Source: a halophilic archaeon SHRA6 | Lineage (GTDB): Archaea; Halobacteriota; Halobacteria; Halobacteriales; Haloferacaceae | Assembly: GCA_005239175.1 (NCBI GenBank) | Contig: SOPS01000004.1 | Span: forward strand, 372,001 to 436,000 | DNA: 64,000 bases | Direction of reading: 5' to 3' | Shown here: positions 7,858-16,697 of the stretch, in pieces | Position numbering within the stretch: the first letter of the stretch is position 1 | Layout: each line of letters opens with the position of its first letter | Notes under the pieces: generated by a model | The model's input: only the letters and a program-made list of their open reading frames with translations | Database searches by the model: none | Told to the model about the DNA's origin: nothing | Position numbers and translations under genes: made by a program

Positions 7858-8767
7858 GCGGCTCACCCGGGGCAACCCGTTCGGCTGTGTCGACGGTCAC
7901 CTGTTGATTCACGTACCGTAGCGAGACGTTCGCACTGTACACGCCGTCACGTTGCGTCTCACCTGGTGACCCGATCGTCCCACCTCGTGTCACGAGTGAA
8001 TAGCTTCCGTTCGAGAGATCTCCTTGGGTTATGTTCACGTTCTGAATCGACTCGCCGTCTGAGACCGTTTCGATCGAGCAGTGTGCAGAGCCTGATCGGA
8101 TTTCTTCGCCGGTGACGTCGAAGGTGACAGCATCTGTCGCAAGTTCGATCGAACAGGAGTCCCCGGTTTCGGCCGTGACGACAACTGTATCGCCATCTGA
8201 GAGATTTCTGACCGACCCACCAGTTCCCTCAACGTGAACATACAGTGTTCGATCGTTGACTTCGATCGCCGTTGTGTTTCCGATCGGGTCGGTCGTCTCA
8301 TTGAGGCTGGTGAAGGTATGTGTGTACGCCCTCGTCTCAGTCACACCGTCGAGCAGGGTCCAGTCCTCGCCACCGCCATCGCTCCCATCTTGGGTATTTG
8401 TTGAGTTGTTTGCTTTCTCAACGACCGTCCCCGGTGTCAACTCATACGTTACGTTGCCGATCGCGCCTTTCCGCGCGTATCGATCGTAGGTCCGATTTGC
8501 GAGCGTCTCGAACGTCTCTGTCGCCGTTGATTCGTTTGTTCCCGGTGGCTCGTTGACAGCCGCGATCGTCCGCTCAGTCTCGGTTATCGTCCGATCTCGG
8601 AACTCGATCGGCTCAGCAGTATCTGCGGAGGTCGATCGCGTTGCCACGTGTTCGACGAAAATTGCAGAGTTCAAAAGCAACACGAGCGTGAGAAGGACGA
8701 CCGCTAGCGCAAAGCCGGTTATCAGGACGAGTTGGCCACGCTCATCGGGGCGCGTTACATCCGCCAT
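7850..8767 (-). CDS. Single-pass pilus-operon protein (DUF7261-type)
   Basis: 305 residues. The N-terminus has RGQLVLITGFALAVVLLTLV, i.e. a polar start (DERGQ), then a hydrophobic helix (about 11-33), the same layout as TadE/TadG-like proteins (the RGQ.. start recurs in two neighbouring products). The external part is Thr/Asn-rich and contains two Cys (DSCSIEL and AHCSIET), possibly a disulfide. It overlaps the upstream gene by 13 bases and the downstream gene by 8. It is likely to be an assembly or minor subunit of the type IV pilus; no enzymatic motif. Confidence 0.77.
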   Translation of the reverse strand: MADVTRPDERGQLVLITGFALAVVLLTLVLLLNSAIFVEHVATRSTSADTAEPIEFRDRTITETERTIAAVNEPPGTNESTATETFETLANRTYDRYARKGAIGNVTYELTPGTVVEKANNSTNTQDGSDGGGEDWTLLDGVTETRAYTHTFTSLNETTDPIGNTTAIEVNDRTLYVHVEGTGGSVRNLSDGDTVVVTAETGDSCSIELATDAVTFDVTGEEIRSGSAHCSIETVSDGESIQNVNITQGDLSNGSYSLVTRGGTIGSPGETQRDGVYSANVSLRYVNQQVTVDTAERVAPGEPHA

Positions 8768-9375
8768 ACTGTCACCTCGACTTCAATAACTGCGTGAATC
8801 CGATCGCTATCGCTTGCTGCCCCGTCCTCGTACAGGCCTGACTCAGCAACGGTCACGTCGTCGTCTGTGGTGAGCGTGTCGTTTTCGTAGAGTACGACCG
8901 TCCGCCCAGCCGTGACGGCGTTGTCGGTCGGCGTACCCATATCGACCATGCGATCGAGGCGGCCGGCTACCTGGTCCATGCGACCATTTTCGAGGTGCGT
9001 GTACACTCGAATGTTGTACGCGATCCCACGACCGTCGTAGGTGTCGTTGAGGAGGAGCCCGAACCCGCCGCACTCAGCTGGCGGGCCACCCTCCACGTAT
9101 GAGGTTCGATTTTCCGTCGTCCCAACGAACTGTCGGGGGGTCTCATTGTGAGATGCCGGATATCGACAAAGCGCCGCCGTTTTTAGTGAACCGTCTCGGT
9201 CGGCGGCCGCGAGCAGGTCTGAAGCGATCGTTCGCTGCTGATTTTCGATCTGCTGGTTCGACGTACTCGCCGACAGCGGCGTGACGGCGGTGGCCTGCAG
9301 TGCGAAGATAACTCCTGAAACTAACAAGAGAACAGCAACGAATGCCTCGAGCGTGTGTGCCTGTCCGCGGTTCAT
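8755..9375 (-). CDS. Single-pass pilus-operon protein (DUF7288-type)
   Basis: 206 residues from ATG 9375, which overlaps the previous stop as ATGA; a GTG two codons upstream is less likely. The N-terminal RGQAHTLEAFVAVLLLVSGV is a TadE-like signature: polar RGQ, a Glu within the start of the hydrophobic helix (TLEAF), then the helix itself. The secreted domain has two Cys (ALCRYP and AECGGF) that could pair. It is one of five consecutive small membrane-anchored proteins after the TadC-like gene. Confidence 0.78.
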   Translation of the reverse strand: MNRGQAHTLEAFVAVLLLVSGVIFALQATAVTPLSASTSNQQIENQQRTIASDLLAAADRDGSLKTAALCRYPASHNETPRQFVGTTENRTSYVEGGPPAECGGFGLLLNDTYDGRGIAYNIRVYTHLENGRMDQVAGRLDRMVDMGTPTDNAVTAGRTVVLYENDTLTTDDDVTVAESGLYEDGAASDSDRIHAVIEVEVTVWRM

Positions 9376-9956
9376 GACCACACCCTCACAACGATTCGAT
9401 AGCGATCCTCGTCGATCGTTACAACCTTCGAATACGTATCAGCGTTGTTCCCTCGAGAGTCGGGACCGCGAACGAGTCGATTCGTGCCGTATCCCGACTG
9501 CACATCGTCTGCCCGAACTGCAACCCCGTTGGATTCGTTGAGCGCCTGTACTGATGCATTCACTCGCCAGCGCTGAGGGATGTCTTCGTCGGTCGCCTCT
9601 TCCGCAGAGATTGCACCGACGTCGCGTGCGAGAGAATCTGTCGGAACGACTCGACAGTCCTCGTTCGTCGCGGCTGTCGAATTAGCGGTGAAAAACGCGA
9701 TCGTACAGCCAGCGTCGAGCGTGCCTGGCGTTCCGGGATCTGCGACCAACAGGCCGTCCGCAAGGTGTGTTGCGGACCGTTCAGCCACGACAGGACCTGC
9801 GCCGTCGCCGAGTGAAAAGGGATCAAACATCGTTGGAACGAAGAGCACGATGAAGCTAACCGCGAGTAAGAAGACGCTCACGCCAATGGCGAAATCGAGC
9901 GTCGTTTGGCCGCGATCGCACTGGCGGCTAGCGGCAGAAGCTAATCGATCGCTCAT
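9372..9956 (-). CDS. Single-pass pilus-operon protein (DUF7287-type)
   Basis: 194 residues from ATG 9956, overlapping the stop of the TadC-like gene as ATGA. The N-terminus RGQTTLDFAIGVSVFLLAVS has the same RGQTTLDF logic as TadE-like pseudopilins, with an acidic residue at the start of the hydrophobic helix. Two Cys (AGCTIAFF and EDCRVV) lie in the external domain. The order ATPase, TadC, this protein and then the other three families is, to my memory, conserved in haloarchaeal pilB3-pilC3-type loci, which supports a pilus role. Confidence 0.78.
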   Translation of the reverse strand: MSDRLASAASRQCDRGQTTLDFAIGVSVFLLAVSFIVLFVPTMFDPFSLGDGAGPVVAERSATHLADGLLVADPGTPGTLDAGCTIAFFTANSTAATNEDCRVVPTDSLARDVGAISAEEATDEDIPQRWRVNASVQALNESNGVAVRADDVQSGYGTNRLVRGPDSRGNNADTYSKVVTIDEDRYRIVVRVWS

Positions 9957-11992
9957 GCGACTACCACCCACGTTGCGAGCGCGACTGTCGCCAGTCCAAC
10001 GACGAACTTCACCCCCGAAATCAGCGTGGCGGTACGGATGTACCCACAGATGAGCCCCGACAACACCGCCTGGATCGTTACTGCGTGAAAGAACAGCAAC
10101 GACAACATCGCCGGATCGAAGCCCCCGCCGAAGTTCGGTCCGCCGCTCACGCCGCCCAACTCGGCGTTTTGTCCCTCCGAGGCGATGCCACCCATGACGT
10201 CAATAAACTGCGTCTGCAAGATCGCCATCACTGCCAGGAGGGTAAAGTACGTCATGATGATGATCGCGACCTGCATTCGGGTCCGAGAAATGCGTTCGCG
10301 CTCGATGTCGTCTTGATTTTCGCTGGCCTGTGCAGCCGTCGACAGGACGTCGGTAATCTGACTCGACGCCTCCTGGGCTTCCGTGATGAGTTTGATCGTC
10401 CGAGCCAGCCGCGGGATGTGGTATTTGTTGTTAAATTCGACGAGTGCATCCCGAAGACCGACGCCGTAGTTCACTTTTGTGTAGATAATCTTGAACTCGT
10501 CGGCGAGTTTACCTGAGGAAGTGTCTGCGACAGTGTAGATTGATTCTAAGAGCGTCTGACCGGTATCGTTTGCGCTCGACAGTTTCCGAAGCGTTCCCGA
10601 AAGCTTGCCGGTGACCGCGTGGCGCGATCGGACGTTCCATTCATAGAAGATCCCGAGCGGCGTCAACACGAGATACAGCGGCACGTACACCCAGATGACA
10701 GTACTCCAGATCGGCTGGGCGATCCACTCCTCGTACGCCACCGGTGCGCGTCCTGACGTGACCGCAATCGCGAGGAGTACGAACGTCGGCGGAACCGTCA
10801 ACACCAGCGTAAACAGCGGGTTATCACGGAGAAATAGGTGCGGCTGTTTGAGTATCTGCATCGTCTTGTACGTCCCTTCCCGCGATTTAATTCGGTTAAA
10901 CACCTGACGAGTGCCGATGAACCGCTCAACGAGGCCGAGGTGAAAGAGCCCCTCTTTCGACGCCTCCTGCAGCCGATCGCTTCCGCCGGCCGCGCCGAGG
11001 TAGCCGTCACCCGGTTCGTCCTGTTTGACCGTCGAGATGAGGACGAGAAAACCAACACCAACGAGCGGCACCAGCGCGTAAATTGTCCCGTACAGCAGGG
11101 TTTCGTCCGCATCGCCCATCATGCCCATAATGACGAGAATGATGACCAAAAGCAGCGGAAACAACGAAAGCGTCATGTACATCTCTCCAAAGAGCTCGAG
11201 CGTTTCGAGCGTCAACTCCTGTTGTTGTTTCGCGGTCCGCATGTGCGCGTCTTTTTTATCATCGAGGAACGGCTCCATGTCCCCGCCGGAGTTGATGATC
11301 GACAGCATATCGGTCAAAAACTGCGAGAGATCAGCACTCGGCGTCTCGATCGACTGCTGTCTGATCGCGTTCCGGTAGTCGGTTCCGAAGTACTCGGTCT
11401 CGGCGACGACGCTTTGGAACTCACGGGAGACTTCGCCGTAGGTATCTTCGGCGACAGCCATCGCCTCGATAATCTCAAGTTGGTTGAGCCCGCCGACCGA
11501 CAGTGCGTACATGAACGCGATCGCGTCGGGCAACAACATGTTGATCTCACGCTTCCGACTGTCTGCGCGCGAGTACGGAATCGCGAGCATCGACCCGAAT
11601 CCCGTCGCGAAACCGATGGTTCCAAACACGAGCCCACTCAGTCCGATCGCGGTCGGGACGACAAGCGACCGGAGCAGTTCGACGAGAACTGGTGAACTGA
11701 CTGGGATACCGAGACTCAGTGACTCCGCGGAGACAATTCCGAACCGAAACAGACCGTAGCCGACGAGCGTGCCGAGTATCCACAAGAGCCCGCCGAGAAT
11801 GATGCCGATCCCGAGCGATCGAGACACGTAGAGCTCGACTGGAGCAGACATCCGCGCCTCGGTGAGTTTTCGATCAACATCGCCGATAAAGTCACCATCT
11901 TGATTGAAAATCAGCTTGAATACCGGATAGAAGAGATCCGAGAGCGGATCGCTGTCCGGATTGCTGTTGCCGAACTCGGGTATTGTTCCCAT
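9953..11992 (-). CDS. pilC: TadC/PilC-like type II secretion F-domain membrane protein
   Basis: 679 residues, the multi-spanning platform protein that pairs with the assembly ATPase. Two T2SSF domains are seen: the first around residues 155-290 (GGLNQLEIIEAMAVAEDTYG, then GGDMEPFL) and the second around 480-600 (GQTLLESIYTVADTSSGKL, then ITEAQEASSQITDVL). Hydrophobic segments flank them (about eight to nine in all), including a C-terminal pair (AVTIQAVLSGLICGYIRTAT). Archaeal PilC proteins are larger than bacterial ones and carry two domains, as here. Its start lies 2 bases after the ATPase stop. The symbol follows haloarchaeal usage; the number of the paralogue cannot be decided. Confidence 0.9.
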   Translation of the reverse strand: MGTIPEFGNSNPDSDPLSDLFYPVFKLIFNQDGDFIGDVDRKLTEARMSAPVELYVSRSLGIGIILGGLLWILGTLVGYGLFRFGIVSAESLSLGIPVSSPVLVELLRSLVVPTAIGLSGLVFGTIGFATGFGSMLAIPYSRADSRKREINMLLPDAIAFMYALSVGGLNQLEIIEAMAVAEDTYGEVSREFQSVVAETEYFGTDYRNAIRQQSIETPSADLSQFLTDMLSIINSGGDMEPFLDDKKDAHMRTAKQQQELTLETLELFGEMYMTLSLFPLLLVIILVIMGMMGDADETLLYGTIYALVPLVGVGFLVLISTVKQDEPGDGYLGAAGGSDRLQEASKEGLFHLGLVERFIGTRQVFNRIKSREGTYKTMQILKQPHLFLRDNPLFTLVLTVPPTFVLLAIAVTSGRAPVAYEEWIAQPIWSTVIWVYVPLYLVLTPLGIFYEWNVRSRHAVTGKLSGTLRKLSSANDTGQTLLESIYTVADTSSGKLADEFKIIYTKVNYGVGLRDALVEFNNKYHIPRLARTIKLITEAQEASSQITDVLSTAAQASENQDDIERERISRTRMQVAIIIMTYFTLLAVMAILQTQFIDVMGGIASEGQNAELGGVSGGPNFGGGFDPAMLSLLFFHAVTIQAVLSGLICGYIRTATLISGVKFVVGLATVALATWVVVA

Positions 11993-11994
11993 GG

Positions 11995-14655
11995 TTAGTC
12001 CTCCGATCGATCGGGCTCATCAGCTGATGTTTCGCCGTCATCGAGATACGTGTCGAAGTCACCGGATCCGTCCGCGGCGGTTCCACCCTCGCTGGAGTCG
12101 GTCTCATCTGCTCGCCAATCGAACCCGCCGGCATCAGCCGTGTCCGGATCCGCGGACGCTGTTTCGGAGTCGGAGTCGATTGTGTCGGTGTCGCCACCTG
12201 ACGCGTCGTCAGCAATGATGTCGCTCGCACCGCCGATTCCATCGAGCGCCGAAGCAACTGAATCGGGGACCGTTCCTCGGTATTTGTCGAACAGCGCTGT
12301 TTCTGCCTGTTCAAGGACTCGTTCGGCCGCTTCGGCCTGGGTTGGACCTGGCTCTGGGCGAGGCACAAGCGCTTCGGTCTCCGGATCAACGTCGATGAGC
12401 ACAGACTCCATCTGCCGCAGGTCTGCAAGGCTCGCTTTCAGCTCGTCGTTTGCCATGAGCGCGAGGATTGTCTCAGGGTCGTTGATGAACGCCTGAATCG
12501 TTGCTGCGACCTCCGAGTACGTGCGTATATTGCGATCGATCAGATACGCGAGGACGGCCTCACGTTTGAGCTGTTCAGTTTCGAGTTCATCGTGGCTCCA
12601 CCCGCGATCGAATCGGATGCTATCGAGGGTGTTTGAGGTCCCCATCCGGAGGAATTCATCGCTTTCGGCCTGCCACTGAAAGACGTCCTGGACGTTTATT
12701 TCGTCGTTTTCAGCGTCGTAGTGGTTGATCTCGGTGAGCGACTTGTTTCGTCTGACCTTCCGTCCCTGCACCCGCGTTGAGGTCTGGATCGACACCAGGT
12801 CGAGCGCGGTGAACATCGTCTTCGAGACGTTGATCGGCTCGGTCGTGAACCGCTTGAGCACCTCTCCGACAGAGTCGGCATGGAATGTCGTGTAAGTGGT
12901 GTGTCCCGTCGACATGACTTGAAACAGTGTCCGTCCCTCTTGGCCACGAATCTCGCCCATCACAATGTAATCGGGGCGCTGGCGGAGCGCCGCCTCGAGC
13001 AGGTCGAACTCGTCGATATCTCCTTTGTCGTCGTCTGAAAATGACGGTCGGGTAACTGAGGCGATCCAGTTGCGCTGTGGAAGTTCGACCTCCCGTGTAT
13101 CCTCGATCGAGACGATCTTGCTGTTCGAGGGGATAAAAAGCGACACGGCGTTGAGGCTCGTCGTCTTCCCTGAAGCGGTCCCACCGGCGAAGATGAGGCT
13201 CTTGTTGTTTTCGATACAGAGCCACAGATACGCCATCTGCTCTAGGGAGAAGGTATGCCAGTTGATCAAATCGACCGGCGTAAACGGGACCTCTTTGAAC
13301 TGTCTGATCGTGTAATTTGTCCCATGGTCTGACACTTCTCGACCGAGGGTGAGTTGAGCCCGCGATCCGTCCGGCAACGTTGCGTCGACCTGTGGGCGGC
13401 GCTTCGAGATTCCCTTTCCCGATCGCTGTGCGAGTTTAACCACGAAGTCGTCGAGTTCGTCGCTGCCGTGCACAATATTCGAAATGAGCTGTTCGTACTC
13501 CGAGTGGTAGACAAACACGGGAGAGTTGTACCCGTCGCACGAGATGTCCTCGACGTTGATGTCGTGTTTGATCGGGTCGATCCGTTCGTAGCCAATGAAA
13601 TCGCGCTTGAGGACGTACAGCAGTTTTTCGACCTCGTATGGCGTGAGCTGATCAGGATCCTCCGCGAGCACTGCAGGCTCGGGCCGTGCGGCGATCCCAG
13701 GCAGATTTAGGTCCGGATCAGCCGCTGATTCATATCCCAGTCGATCGAGCATTCCCTTGAGGTGGGTCCCGGCCACCGCAGGCAGTCGATACCGATCTGC
13801 CGTTTCGGCGTCTTTGCCGACTCGCTCAAGCAGTGGCTCAAGCGCGTCGAGAACGTCATTCCACGTCTCGACGAGCTGATTGCCGATCGATTCAGTGGGC
13901 ACGTCGTAGAGATCGTAGCGTTCGAGGAGTCGGTGGGCCTCGTTTTGGATTACCGCAATGCGCTCTTCGTCGTCGACGACAGCGTCGGTGTGATCGCCGT
14001 ATTTAATCGAGGTGCGGAGTTTTTGTGTGATGTATTCTGCGACGTCAGACTCGATCTCATTTTGATACGGCTCGATCGCGTAGTACTTTTTTTCGTTTTC
14101 CTTCTCGGAGTGAAAGATAACCACAAACGAGTATGGCTTTTTTACCCAGTAGCGCTCGATTTCGACATAGTGGCGCTTTTTTTCCATCGGAACTGCCTTT
14201 TCAAGATCGTAGCGGTTCGCGATCGTTGTTGCACCGTGCTCGTCGGCGAAAAATCGATCCTCGTCGAAGTCTGTTTGGACATTTACCGTCCGTTCGTCGA
14301 TCACTGGGTCGAGTTCCTCAGCCCGTTTTGCACCCGCAGCGAGAGCGTTTTCTAAAACATCTGGATCGAATCCGAGTGCTTCGGTCTTGTTGAATTCGAT
14401 AACCTCGTCATCGCTGTCGCGTGGCCGACTTCCGTCAGACTCGTAGTAATATTCACGCTTGTAGTGTTCCCACAGGTACGTGCCCTTCACTACGGGCGTT
14501 GTGGCTGGATCACAAAATGCCTCGAACTGCTTATCCAGCGCTCGGGCGTTTCGTATCGCTGGTAGCAGTTCCTGGACGGACTCGGAATCGACAGAGGGCA
14601 CCGAATTTGGGGTCTCATTGGAGTCGTCAACGTCCGACGTACCGTCCAGTTCCAT
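11995..14655 (-). CDS. pilB: Type II/IV secretion system ATPase (PilB/VirB11-like)
   Basis: 886 residues from ATG 14655; a GTG at 14676 would add seven. The Walker A motif GGTASGKT is at about residues 490-498 (Lys497). It is followed by the Asp box (SIEDTREVELPQ), Walker B (PDYIVMGEIRGQE) and the His box (STGHTTYTTFHADS). The long N-terminal region (1-400) is typical of haloarchaeal PilB/ArlI-like ATPases. The last 80 or so residues (SGGDTDTIDSDSETASADPD and similar) are a disordered acidic tail. It powers assembly of the pilin-like products encoded downstream. A TATA box at 14681-14689 lies 30 bases upstream of the ATG, indicating a nearly leaderless mRNA and supporting this start. Confidence 0.93.
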   Translation of the reverse strand: MELDGTSDVDDSNETPNSVPSVDSESVQELLPAIRNARALDKQFEAFCDPATTPVVKGTYLWEHYKREYYYESDGSRPRDSDDEVIEFNKTEALGFDPDVLENALAAGAKRAEELDPVIDERTVNVQTDFDEDRFFADEHGATTIANRYDLEKAVPMEKKRHYVEIERYWVKKPYSFVVIFHSEKENEKKYYAIEPYQNEIESDVAEYITQKLRTSIKYGDHTDAVVDDEERIAVIQNEAHRLLERYDLYDVPTESIGNQLVETWNDVLDALEPLLERVGKDAETADRYRLPAVAGTHLKGMLDRLGYESAADPDLNLPGIAARPEPAVLAEDPDQLTPYEVEKLLYVLKRDFIGYERIDPIKHDINVEDISCDGYNSPVFVYHSEYEQLISNIVHGSDELDDFVVKLAQRSGKGISKRRPQVDATLPDGSRAQLTLGREVSDHGTNYTIRQFKEVPFTPVDLINWHTFSLEQMAYLWLCIENNKSLIFAGGTASGKTTSLNAVSLFIPSNSKIVSIEDTREVELPQRNWIASVTRPSFSDDDKGDIDEFDLLEAALRQRPDYIVMGEIRGQEGRTLFQVMSTGHTTYTTFHADSVGEVLKRFTTEPINVSKTMFTALDLVSIQTSTRVQGRKVRRNKSLTEINHYDAENDEINVQDVFQWQAESDEFLRMGTSNTLDSIRFDRGWSHDELETEQLKREAVLAYLIDRNIRTYSEVAATIQAFINDPETILALMANDELKASLADLRQMESVLIDVDPETEALVPRPEPGPTQAEAAERVLEQAETALFDKYRGTVPDSVASALDGIGGASDIIADDASGGDTDTIDSDSETASADPDTADAGGFDWRADETDSSEGGTAADGSGDFDTYLDDGETSADEPDRSED

Positions 14656-14680
14656 GGAAGACAGTGGCCCCCTCACCCGT

Positions 14681-14689
14681 TAAAATATT
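14681..14689 (-). promoter_or_regulatory. TATA box of the pilus operon
   Basis: The minus strand reads AATATTTTA about 30 bases before ATG 14655. This spacing would place transcription start at or just before the ATG, which is common in haloarchaea, and would exclude GTG 14676 as a start. Confidence 0.55.
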
Positions 14690-14713
14690 CCGGGGCCGGT
14701 ATCACAAGTGATA

Positions 14714-15574
14714 TTACTCCTGATGACGAGCCGACAGATCGGCCAAATCCGGATGTGGCCACGGCTGTCGTCGTCCGTCTGCCACTTTTCGACGAGTCCG
14801 CATCCAGTCGGCATGTCGAACTAACACACAGCATGGAACTGTCTCAAGTCCAAGTACGCGCGCCAAACAGAGCCGATGTTTCCCACTCACAAGCAGAATA
14901 TCGCCATCCCGTCCAATGTCAACCACGATTTCGCGTTCGCAAGCGCCAACGTAATCCAACTCCCTGTCAACTGGATCGGTCCGTTGAGTATAGCCTAAAC
15001 ACCCGTATTGCGCCATGCTTTCGTATATCGTTTCGAGCCGTTCGCACCGTTCGAGGACGTCAGCTGCCGTTTCACAGTCGTGCCAGACTGGGTACTGACC
15101 TGACTCAAGCAGCTCGATCGCCCGGCGGACGAACCACGTGTCTGCCCAGGCAGTCCCGTCAACGAATCGGGCGTGTATTGCCTGATACAGTGGTGTATCC
15201 GTAAGGTGATCTGCATGAAACAGCTCCCTGGGCGGACCGCCGTTATGTGGCACAGCGTCGTGGGGTCGACAATCCCAGTCACCATCCCGTATTGCCCCAA
15301 ACAGTTGTCGCCGCCCGTGCCACGGTGGGTACTGTCGCCCGGTGAATCGATCGATTCGGCTCGGATCAATCGAGACGATTCTGAACGGGTCAGGATCACT
15401 CGGGTGTGAAAAGTCAGTCGGATACTGGTGCCGGTAGATATGTGGTGTGAGTGCCCAATAAGCTCGGGCGGTGACTCGGGATGGGAGTGGTGCGCTTCGA
15501 ATAGCCTGCTTCGCGGGGATAGCAGTGAGGAGACGACCAATTGCGGCGATCGCACTGTTTTTGAAATTGCCCAT
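14714..15574 (-). CDS. Protein with C-terminal ParB/sulfiredoxin-like domain, surface-glycan context
   Basis: 286 residues. The C-terminal part has EIVVDIGRDGDILLVSGKHR followed by LCLARVLGLETVPCCVLVRH, the 'DGxHRLxxAxxLGxxxIP' pattern of ParB/sulfiredoxin-like domains, with Lys-His in place of the usual Arg-His. The N-terminal 150 residues are rich in Arg, Trp and His. Similar proteins occur in archaeal polysaccharide and glycosylation clusters, but a biochemical role is not established. It is divergent from the phosphatase-fold gene and upstream of the pilus ATPase. GTAGG-GAAAAA-CCTAC at 15590-15605, 15 bases before the start, may be an operator. Confidence 0.65.
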   Translation of the reverse strand: MGNFKNSAIAAIGRLLTAIPAKQAIRSAPLPSRVTARAYWALTPHIYRHQYPTDFSHPSDPDPFRIVSIDPSRIDRFTGRQYPPWHGRRQLFGAIRDGDWDCRPHDAVPHNGGPPRELFHADHLTDTPLYQAIHARFVDGTAWADTWFVRRAIELLESGQYPVWHDCETAADVLERCERLETIYESMAQYGCLGYTQRTDPVDRELDYVGACEREIVVDIGRDGDILLVSGKHRLCLARVLGLETVPCCVLVRHADWMRTRRKVADGRRQPWPHPDLADLSARHQE

Positions 15575-15788
15575 TCCTCCATTCGTTTTGTAGGGAAAAA
15601 CCTACCTGGTTATTTCATTCTTAATTGCCCAGGCCGTACGGGAGAACTGCCCGGATACGGTGATGCCGCAATTATGCCAAGTATACTTAATATTCGATCG
15701 GGGCTGTGATTGTTCAAGCGACTCTCAGTTCGGGGGGCAAATCACTGGAAACCCTCGAACAATCCACTCGAGCAACGCTGCCCACATT

Positions 15789-16697
15789 ATGTATACACTG
15801 GCTGATTTCGGTTTGAAGATTGCAAACGCTCATTCGCGGGTCCGACAGGCGATGTACAGGCTGACAGGTGCAACGACGAAAATAACCGAAGAGGACTGGG
15901 ATAATCTAATCCTCCTCGATGCGTGCCGATACGATCAGTTCCAGCGGCTCGCAGCCATTGAGGCCCCGATCGACTCGCGGGTTTCGGTGGGCTCAAGCAC
16001 AGAGGAGTTTCTCCGTCGAACGTTTGGAACGACCGACCACCACGATATCGTCTACGTCACCGCAAACCCCATGCACAGAAAGGTCGGCTTGGATGGAACC
16101 TTTCACGCGACGATCGACGTGTGGGATACCGACTGGGACGAAGAGCTCCGAACTGTCACGCCAGACACTGTTCTTGAGGCAGCAATAGAAGCCTACGAGT
16201 CGTTTCCTCAAAAGCGACTTCTCGTGCACTTTATGCAACCACATTACCCGTTCATTGGCCCAACAGGAAGAGCGATCGAACACGCTGGATTCGAATGGTC
16301 TTACCGCCTGGCAACCACTGGTGAGGGATCGCGGGACAACCCAACAATCTGGGATCTTGCCAGTACTGGGGCGATCGATATCGATCGTGTCTGGGCTGCG
16401 TATGACGAAAATCTGTCACTTGTTCTCGACCGCGTCGATCGCCTGCTCGAAACGTTCGAGGAGCGAACCGTGATCACCGCAGATCACGGCAACTTCGTCG
16501 GAGAGCGGCTCGCGCCGTTCGAGCCGCGTCGATTCGGACACCCAGATGATGTCTGTGCAAAGGTTCTTCGGACGGTACCGTGGGTGGTCGTCGACGGCGA
16601 CACGAGAAAACATATCAGATCTGGCCCGCCTGTCGAATCTAGGACGGTAGATGAGTCGACCGCACAATCGCGGCTTCGTGATCTCGGCTATGTCTGA
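15789..16697 (+). CDS. Alkaline-phosphatase/sulfatase-fold protein
   Basis: 302 residues from ATG 15789; upstream in-frame starts add unsupported sequence. LILLDACRYDQF (about residues 41-52) is the N-terminal metal-site motif seen in archaeal sulfatase-like proteins, HFMQPHYPFIGP (about 140-151) is the middle motif, and TVITADHGNFVGE (about 232-244) carries the C-terminal DH metal ligands. The fold binds two metals and transfers phosphate, sulfate or phosphoethanolamine groups. Haloarchaeal members lie in polysaccharide clusters. It overlaps the glycosyltransferase gene by eight bases, so both probably modify one surface glycan. No signal peptide or membrane helix is visible, so it acts in the cytoplasm or at the inner face. 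Confidence 0.8.
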   Translation: MYTLADFGLKIANAHSRVRQAMYRLTGATTKITEEDWDNLILLDACRYDQFQRLAAIEAPIDSRVSVGSSTEEFLRRTFGTTDHHDIVYVTANPMHRKVGLDGTFHATIDVWDTDWDEELRTVTPDTVLEAAIEAYESFPQKRLLVHFMQPHYPFIGPTGRAIEHAGFEWSYRLATTGEGSRDNPTIWDLASTGAIDIDRVWAAYDENLSLVLDRVDRLLETFEERTVITADHGNFVGERLAPFEPRRFGHPDDVCAKVLRTVPWVVVDGDTRKHIRSGPPVESRTVDESTAQSRLRDLGYV

